From NCBI RefSeq assembly GCF_004799445.1, contig NZ_SSNA01000208.1, forward strand, positions 1 through 47,011: a stretch of DNA of 47,011 bases. The letters are read 5' to 3'. Positions within the stretch are counted from its first letter, which is position 1; each line of letters opens with the position of its first letter. This document shows positions 42,010 through 47,011 of this stretch, in pieces. Origin of the DNA: Bradyrhizobium sp. Its GTDB lineage: Bacteria; Pseudomonadota; Alphaproteobacteria; Rhizobiales; Xanthobacteraceae. The notes under the pieces are model-generated. The model made no database searches. It was not told the origin of the DNA and worked only from the letters and a program-made list of their open reading frames with translations. The translations under genes and the position numbers were made by a program.

Positions 42010-44421
42010 ATGGCAAAATATATCAGATCTTTTCTCGAAATTGGCTTGGGCGACGTCGGACTTGTCGGCGGCAAGACCGCGTCGCTTGGCGAACTGTATT
42101 CGGCTCTCGCGTCCGAAGGGGTCGCTGTCCCCAATGGATTTGCCGTCACGGCAGACGCCTATCGCGACGCGCTGACGCAACCCGGCATCGCGGACGAGCT
42201 TCATCGGCTGCTCGACGGTCTTGACAAGCGCAACATCAAGCAGCTTGCGGCCCGGGCCGCCAAAGCTCGCGAAGTCATCTACATGGCGATGGATACCGGG
42301 CCTATCCGCGAACAGATCGTGGAAGCGTATCGGCAGCTGGAACGGGAGGCCGGGACCGGCGTCGCTGTCGCCGTGCGAAGTTCCGCGACGGCGGAAGATC
42401 TGCCGACCGCGAGCTTTGCCGGCCAGCACGAAAGCTTCCTCAATGTACGCGGCGCGAAGGATCTGTTCGAAGCCTGCCGGCGCTGCTTTGCCTCGATTTT
42501 CACCGATCGCGCGATTTCCTACCGTATCGACAACGGCTTCGACCACTTCAAAGTCTTCCTCTCTGTTGCGGTGATGAAAATGGTCCGCTCGGATATTGGA
42601 GCCAGTGGCGTCATCTTCACGCTCGACACCGAATCCGGATTTCGTGACGTGGTCTTCATCACGGGCTGTTACGGCCTCGGCGAGACCATCGTCCAGGGCC
42701 AGGTCGATCCTGACGAGTTCTACGTTCACAAGCCGACCCTGAGCCAAGGCTTTCGCCGCGTGCTGCGGCGCCGGCTCGGCGGCAAGCAGATCCGCATGAT
42801 TTACGGCAAGCGCGGCGGCAAGCATGCCACGCTCACCCGGACGGTGCCTGAAGCCGAGCGGCGGAGATTTTGCATTTCCGATACCGAGGTGCTGAGCCTT
42901 GCGGACTTTGCCGTGCGGATCGAGGCGCATTATTCGAAACATGCCGGCGGGCCGATGCCGATGGATATCGAATGGGCCAAGGACGGCTCCGACGGCAAGC
43001 TCTATATTATTCAGGCGCGGCCGGAGACGGTTGCCTCGCAGCGCTCGCCGGACGTCTACGAAACCTACACGCTGAAGAGGCGCGGCTCCGTCGTCGTCGC
43101 CGGCCGCGCGGTGGGCGAAAAAATCGCCTCCGGGCGCACGCGCCGGATTGCGAGCGCGCGAGACCTCGCAGCCTTCAAGCCGGGAGAGATCCTGGTCGCG
43201 CCGGCTACCAGTCCGGATTGGGAGCCGGTCATGAAGATCGCTGCCGGCATCATCACCGACAAGGGCGGCCGGACCTGCCATGCGGCCATTGTGGCGCGGG
43301 AACTGGGCATCCCCGCCGTGGTCGGGGCGACGCATGCGACCAAGAAGCTCAAGACCGGGACCAATGTCACGATCTCCTGCGCCGAAGGCGATATTGGCAA
43401 TGTCTATCAAGGAACGGTTGCTTTCGACGTTACGCGAACGCCCGTGAGCACGCTCAGGCAGCCGCACACGGCGATCATGGTGAATGTCGGCACCCCCGAA
43501 ATGGCATTCCGGGTAGCGATGCAACCACAAGCCGGCGTCGGCCTCGCCCGCATGGAGTTCATCATCAGCGAGCATATCGGCGTGCACCCGATGGCGCTGC
43601 TCAAGCCGAAGAAGATCGCCTCGGCCAAGGCGAGAACTGCGATCGCCCGTCTGGTTGAAGGTTACAAAAGCCCCTCCGACTTCTTCATTCAGAAGCTCTC
43701 GGAAGGCGTCGGCACGATTGCCGCGGCATTCTATCCCAAGCCGGTGATCGTGCGGCTCTCCGACTTCAAGACCAACGAATACGCCAGCCTGCTCGGCGGC
43801 GAGGCCTTCGAGCCCAAGGAAGAGAATCCGATGCTGGGATTCCGGGGGGCTTCCCGTTACAGCCACCCGGCTTATGCCGAGGGATTTGCCCTCGAATGCG
43901 CCGCGCTCCGCCGGGTGCGCGAGGAAATGGGTCTCTCCAATCTGCGCATCATGGTGCCGTTCTGCCGAACCGTCGAGGAAGGCCGGCGCGTGATCGCGAC
44001 GATGGCGGCCAACGGGCTGAAGCGCGGCGAGAACGGGCTTGAGATCTACGTGATGTGCGAGATTCCGAACAACGTCATTCGGATCGACGCGTTTTCGGAG
44101 TTGTTCGACGGCTTTTCGATCGGCTCGAACGATCTCACCCAGCTGACGCTGGGAGTCGACCGGGATTCCGATATTGTCGCCTTCGATTTCGATGAACGCG
44201 ATCCCGGCATGCTGGAGATGTTCAGACAGGCCGTGGTGGGCGCCAAGCGTAACGGACGTCACGTTGGCATCTGCGGGGAAGCGCCTGCGAACTACCCGGA
44301 GATTGCGCGCTACCTGACGCAGCTTGGTATCGATTCGATCAGCGTCAATCCCGCAAGCGTGTTTCGCACCATGGCCGTGGTTCTCGAGGCCGAAGCCAAT
44401 CCGGCGAACGCCAAGGCTTGA
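42010..44421 (+). CDS. ppsA: Phosphoenolpyruvate synthase
   Basis: Converts pyruvate and ATP to PEP, AMP and phosphate; 803 aa, close to the E. coli length of 792. The N-terminal ATP-grasp domain has VGGKTASLGELYS and VAVRSSATAEDLPTASFAGQ. The phosphohistidine domain has GGRTCHAAIVAREL with His424, and the C-terminal TIM barrel has GANPMLG-like NPMLGFRGASRY, FSIGSNDLTQLTLGVDRDS and the catalytic Cys755 in VGICGEAPANYPE. The start has a poor ribosome site and follows the ABC remnant by 12 bases, suggesting that its original leader may have been altered by the upstream rearrangement. Provides PEP for gluconeogenesis on C3 or C2 substrates. Confidence 0.95.
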   Translation: MAKYIRSFLEIGLGDVGLVGGKTASLGELYSALASEGVAVPNGFAVTADAYRDALTQPGIADELHRLLDGLDKRNIKQLAARAAKAREVIYMAMDTGPIREQIVEAYRQLEREAGTGVAVAVRSSATAEDLPTASFAGQHESFLNVRGAKDLFEACRRCFASIFTDRAISYRIDNGFDHFKVFLSVAVMKMVRSDIGASGVIFTLDTESGFRDVVFITGCYGLGETIVQGQVDPDEFYVHKPTLSQGFRRVLRRRLGGKQIRMIYGKRGGKHATLTRTVPEAERRRFCISDTEVLSLADFAVRIEAHYSKHAGGPMPMDIEWAKDGSDGKLYIIQARPETVASQRSPDVYETYTLKRRGSVVVAGRAVGEKIASGRTRRIASARDLAAFKPGEILVAPATSPDWEPVMKIAAGIITDKGGRTCHAAIVARELGIPAVVGATHATKKLKTGTNVTISCAEGDIGNVYQGTVAFDVTRTPVSTLRQPHTAIMVNVGTPEMAFRVAMQPQAGVGLARMEFIISEHIGVHPMALLKPKKIASAKARTAIARLVEGYKSPSDFFIQKLSEGVGTIAAAFYPKPVIVRLSDFKTNEYASLLGGEAFEPKEENPMLGFRGASRYSHPAYAEGFALECAALRRVREEMGLSNLRIMVPFCRTVEEGRRVIATMAANGLKRGENGLEIYVMCEIPNNVIRIDAFSELFDGFSIGSNDLTQLTLGVDRDSDIVAFDFDERDPGMLEMFRQAVVGAKRNGRHVGICGEAPANYPEIARYLTQLGIDSISVNPASVFRTMAVVLEAEANPANAKA

Positions 44422-44470
44422 ACGGAACCGGGCGCTTGCGACGCTCAGGCATCGACGGGAGTGCCAGCCT

Positions 44471-44743
44471 TCAACATTCGGCCCGGTCTCTCCTGCGCCG
44501 CTCGCGAGGCTGGGCGGCCTTCGCTTGAAGTTGCTCCGCCGCGGCATTGATCCTGGTCATCGTCTCGGTCAGTTCGACATAGGGGTTATCTTCGATCGTC
44601 ACCGAGCCGTAGTTCGAATTTTCACCGTCAAAACGTCCTTCGGCCGGCTGATCGGCATGCTCGAACCAGTGATAGCCGACCACTGATAGGGCCGCAACCA
44701 ACGCCCGAAGCCGTGCCGACGCCGCCTTATGGCTTCCGTGCAC
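44471..44743 (-). CDS. Hypothetical small protein (doubtful)
   Basis: A possible 90-aa product from a GTG start with no good ribosome site. It has a mildly hydrophobic N-terminal stretch (LRALVAALSVVGYHWFEHAD), then a polar middle (GENSNYGSVTIEDNPYVELT) and a basic end. Composition is plausible for a real protein, but no family is recognised and it lies in a scarred region. It could be a remnant or chance. Confidence 0.25.
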   Translation of the reverse strand: MHGSHKAASARLRALVAALSVVGYHWFEHADQPAEGRFDGENSNYGSVTIEDNPYVELTETMTRINAAAEQLQAKAAQPRERRRRDRAEC

Positions 44744-44808
44744 CCAGCAGAATGCCAGCGTTCATGCTGATCCGTGGTCATCTGGGGAACGTCGGTCGAG
44801 ACGACCTA

Positions 44809-45033
44809 TTACGGCGTTTTTGGCGTCGACTCTTCGGAGCGTTTGTCGATCACCTTGTCGACGATGCCGAAGTCGCGCGCCATCTCGGCGGTGAGGAATT
44901 TGTCGCGTTCCAGCGAATCCTCGATCGCCTTGAAGGTCTGACCGGTATGCTTCACGTAAATCTCGTTCAGCCGCTTCTTCAGGTTCAGGATTTCCTGGGC
45001 GTGCAGCATGATGTCGGTAGCGTGGCCCTGGAG
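44809..45033 (-). pseudogene. clpP: C-terminal fragment of clpP (ATP-dependent Clp protease subunit)
   Basis: About 74 codons read LQGHATDIMLHAQEILNLKK, then RLNEIYVKHTGQTFKAIED and ERDKFLTAEMARDFGIVDKV, the unmistakable end of an alphaproteobacterial ClpP after the catalytic His region. The catalytic Ser and His parts are absent, and an in-frame TGA lies a few codons upstream of the homology. The fragment is well preserved, suggesting a recent partial copy. A complete clpP elsewhere in the genome is expected. Confidence 0.85.
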
Positions 45034-45249
45034 CGGTATGAAAGCGCGATGTCATGGAGGTCGGAAGACAGCGCAAAAAAATAAGAATTGACACGAGGAG
45101 CCGGCCTTGACTTGATTTCCGTCAACAAGGTGAAAATTGTCACACTAGCCGACAAGCAAAAGCAAAGCGTCAATCCGAACGCCGCGATCGCGAGAACCAC
45201 GAGTGAATAAAGACAGGAATGAAAGAGCCCGCCAACTTCTGGGGTGGCC
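45034..45249. other. Spacer with no supported gene
   Basis: A minus-strand open frame here encodes a hydrophobic stretch (LVVLAIAAFGLTLCFCLSAS) but runs out of frame into the clpP fragment, so I do not call it. No repeat or hairpin of note was seen. Confidence 0.4.
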
Positions 45250-45435
45250 TCAGTCGATTTTGGCTGCAGCGGAGGCAAGTTCAGCCTCTGCAAGCTTTAC
45301 GGCTGCGGCTGCTTTCATTCGCTTGGGATTTTCCAATGGAAGGTCCCTCAGTTCTCTGAGAGCCGCTCGTGTTTTTCCGAGCTTTTGGTGCGCGGCACTC
45401 CACTCATCCCAAGCTTGATCATCTTCGGCGACCAT
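45250..45435 (-). CDS. Hypothetical 61-aa protein
   Basis: Small, Ala- and charge-rich, probably all-helical protein (DDQAWDEWSAAHQKLGKTRA, then AAVKLAEAELASAAAKID). AGGG lies 8 bases before the ATG. No family recognised. Amphipathic composition and a decent ribosome site make it more credible than its neighbours. Confidence 0.4.
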   Translation of the reverse strand: MVAEDDQAWDEWSAAHQKLGKTRAALRELRDLPLENPKRMKAAAAVKLAEAELASAAAKID

Positions 45436-45450
45436 TGGCTTTCCCTTAGA

Positions 45451-45482
45451 TTAGGACACCGCAATGTGGAACTTAGGACACC
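45451..45482. repeat. Direct repeat TTAGGACACC
   Basis: Exact 10-base copies at 45451-45460 and 45473-45482, separated by GCAATGTGGAAC. Such paired motifs can mark transposon ends, but no transposase or matching distal end is visible here. Confidence 0.5.
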
Positions 45483-45735
45483 CGGGGTCAAATATGGACA
45501 ACACCACAGCCTGGAGTCCTGCATGAATTCGCTCGCGAGCCCAAGCTTCAGCAGCATTGGTGATTGTCATGTCGAACTCAACGAATAGTACAATTGCTAG
45601 TTTGGACTCGCACTCGGGTGAAGGCCGGCGCTGTCGCGCCGACATAATTAGATCAGTCCGAGCTGCCCGCCCCATTTTTATAACGGCCGCTTCTGCCGAC
45701 TCTCGGCTGGCATCGTCCTCAAGCGCCGCGACCAT
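45451..45735 (-). CDS. Hypothetical 94-aa protein (doubtful)
   Basis: Possible small protein with GGAGG about 10 bases before its ATG. It includes AAVIKMGRAARTDLIMSARQ and KLAIVLFVEFDMTITNAAEA. No family recognised. Its 3' end runs across the TTAGGACACC direct repeat, which suggests that the tail, at least, may derive from a mobile-element edge. Confidence 0.28.
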   Translation of the reverse strand: MVAALEDDASRESAEAAVIKMGRAARTDLIMSARQRRPSPECESKLAIVLFVEFDMTITNAAEAWARERIHAGLQAVVLSIFDPGCPKFHIAVS

Positions 45736-45937
45736 GCCGGTATTGCCTCCATGCGACCATGGGCGCCCAGAGCATCGACTACTCCGGTCAACGCCGGCCT
45801 TTGAGCAAGGTGATGCGGGTCGACGGTGCTTCGTTGCCGACCAATCCCCTCGATGTTGGACCGCAACCTGTCCCGCGCCCTTTGGCCTCGCGGTGAATGA
45901 TGCGACGTTCCTTCTCTCTCGAAACTCACGCTTCGTT

Positions 45938-47011
45938 TCATATCGCTTCTGGTGTCATCTGGATCGAACCGCACGGGCATTCCTGGGCGCAGATGCCGCA
46001 GCCTTTGCAATAATCCAGGTTAAACTCGAAACCCATGCCCGGCCCGAGCTTGATCACGGCATTGTCGGGACATACGCCGTAGCAATTGTCGCACTCAAAA
46101 CAGTTGCCGCAGGATAGACATCGGCGCGCCTCGTAGAGCGCGTTGCTCTCGTCGAGGCCCTTGACCACCTCCTCGAAGGTCGAGGTGCGGCGCGCCAGCT
46201 CAAGCACCGGCCGCAGCGTCTTGGGCGCCTCGCCGTAATACCAGGTGTTGAGCTTATCGGCCGTGGCGATCTCGTGCTTGGGGGCCGGCGTGTAAACCTC
46301 GCCGCGCAGCCAAGCATCGATATGCCGGGCGGCCTTCTTGCCGTGGCCGACGGCTACGGTCACCGTGCGCTCGGACGGCACCATGTCGCCGCCGGCGAAA
46401 ATGCCGGCCACCCCGGTCATCATATTGGGGCCGACCTGAACCACGCCATCCCTGACTTCGAGGCCCGGGACACCCTGCAGCAACGACAGATCGACATCCT
46501 GGCCAAGCGCGAGCACGACCGAGTCGGCCTGCAGCGTTTCGAACTCACCGGTCGGCTGCGGAAAGCCCTTTTCGTCCAGCGCCATTTTCTCGACTGTGAT
46601 CGATCCGGCCTCGACGTTCTTGATCGTCGACAGCCATTTCATCATCACACCCTCTTCGAGCGCCTCCTCGACTTCGAAGTCGTGGGCGGGCATCCTGTCG
46701 CGGGTGCGGCGATAAACGACGACAGCCTCCTCCGCGCCGAGCCGTTTTGCGGTTCGCGCGACGTCGAGCGCGGTATTGCCGCCGCCGTAAACGACAACCT
46801 TTCGGCCGAGCAGCGGCTTGTCTTCGCCCTCCATCGAGCGCAGCACTTGCACGGCGTCCAGCACTTTTGCCGCCTCGCCCGCGGGAACATAGGCGCGCTT
46901 GGCGATGTGGGCGCCCACGGCCAAAAAGGCCGCGTCAAAGCCGCCATCCGCCACGGATTTCCCGATATTGGCGACCTTTGCGTTGTATCTGATGGCGACG
47001 CCGAGGTCTGC
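45938..47011 (-). CDS. NAD(P)-binding 4Fe-4S dicluster oxidoreductase, glutamate-synthase small-subunit type (5' end outside window)
   Basis: Partial gene; 357 C-terminal residues are visible and the frame runs on past position 47011. It holds the second NAD(P)-binding fold (VVVYGGGNTALDVARTAKRL, YRRTRDRMPAHDFEVEEALE) and the FAD-closing motif TGVAGIFAGGDMVPSERTVT. It ends in a ferredoxin-like dicluster, CLSCGNCFECDNCYGVCP and CKGCGICAQECPCGSIQM, with eight cluster cysteines plus extra Cys. The C-terminal placement of the clusters is unlike GltD, where Fe-S cysteines are N-terminal; it recalls subunits that feed electrons to or from 2-oxoacid:ferredoxin oxidoreductases. Such a role near PEP synthase would be sensible but is inference. 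Confidence 0.88.
   Translation of the reverse strand, partial: ADLGVAIRYNAKVANIGKSVADGGFDAAFLAVGAHIAKRAYVPAGEAAKVLDAVQVLRSMEGEDKPLLGRKVVVYGGGNTALDVARTAKRLGAEEAVVVYRRTRDRMPAHDFEVEEALEEGVMMKWLSTIKNVEAGSITVEKMALDEKGFPQPTGEFETLQADSVVLALGQDVDLSLLQGVPGLEVRDGVVQVGPNMMTGVAGIFAGGDMVPSERTVTVAVGHGKKAARHIDAWLRGEVYTPAPKHEIATADKLNTWYYGEAPKTLRPVLELARRTSTFEEVVKGLDESNALYEARRCLSCGNCFECDNCYGVCPDNAVIKLGPGMGFEFNLDYCKGCGICAQECPCGSIQMTPEAI

Noticed and set aside
41509..44547. Very long open frame (about 1000 codons) on the minus strand opposite pps
   Set aside because: It is the antisense shadow of a strongly conserved pps gene in GC-rich DNA; the translation is His/Arg/Gly-rich with no family resemblance.
45557..46117. 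Plus-strand open frame of 186 codons near the window end
   Set aside because: It runs antisense into the conserved Fe-S oxidoreductase gene and has no recognisable domain.

Overview
The window is high-GC, densely coded DNA typical of an alphaproteobacterium of the Bradyrhizobium / Rhodopseudomonas group. This is inferred from gene content and style: a gspD-divergent type II secretion operon, hydantoin genes, many NMT1-type binding proteins, and remnants whose wording is typical of Bradyrhizobiaceae RbbA and ClpP. No rRNA, tRNA, CRISPR array or intact transposase was seen.

Region 1 (about 1-16.6 kb) is a complete type II secretion (T2SS) locus. gspD (+) is divergent from gspE-F-G-H-I-J-K-L-M and a GspN/GspC-like gene (-), all tightly packed or overlapping. 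A short prepilin peptidase gene (+) converges on the far end of the operon. A predicted secreted phosphoesterase lies at one edge (17-1729, -) and a predicted secreted alkaline-phosphatase-superfamily protein at the other (14440-16560, +). Both end in unusual His/Asp-rich tails. PhoB-box-like half-sites with an 11-base period lie upstream of both, and a perfect half-site CTGTCAT occurs three times around the gspE/gspD divergent region. My reading is a phosphate-starvation phosphatase plus dedicated T2SS module, analogous to the Hxc system of Pseudomonas; this is inference.

Region 2 (16.6-22.2 kb) holds a decayed dctA-type C4-dicarboxylate symporter gene with at least two and probably three lesions, a zinc alcohol dehydrogenase, an IclR regulator with a strong candidate palindromic operator upstream, and the two membrane subunits of a TRAP transporter (dctQ, dctM) with no dctP beside them.

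Region 3 (22.4-41.6 kb) is a catabolic and transport island. On the plus strand are an NMT1-like binding protein, a translationally coupled amidohydrolase and a galactarate/altronate-dehydratase-family enzyme. On the minus strand an apparent operon of about 10 kb runs from D-hydantoinase through an epimerase, an SDR, a flavoprotein oxidoreductase and a complete Dpp/Opp-type ABC transporter (binding protein, two permeases, fused double ATPase). Divergent from and beyond the hydantoinase are a hydantoin racemase, a flavin reductase, an N-carbamoyl-D-amino-acid hydrolase, an MFS carrier and a second NMT1-like binding protein without a signal peptide. Hydantoinase, racemase and carbamoylase together form a full route from racemic 5-substituted hydantoins to D-amino acids.

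Region 4 (41.6-47 kb) is a scarred region around phosphoenolpyruvate synthase. Upstream is a cluster of short ACAGGGAATT repeats abutting the last 46 codons of an RbbA-like ABC ATPase gene. Downstream are a C-terminal clpP fragment and small doubtful ORFs. The window ends inside an NAD(P)-binding, 4Fe-4S dicluster oxidoreductase of the glutamate-synthase-small-subunit type.
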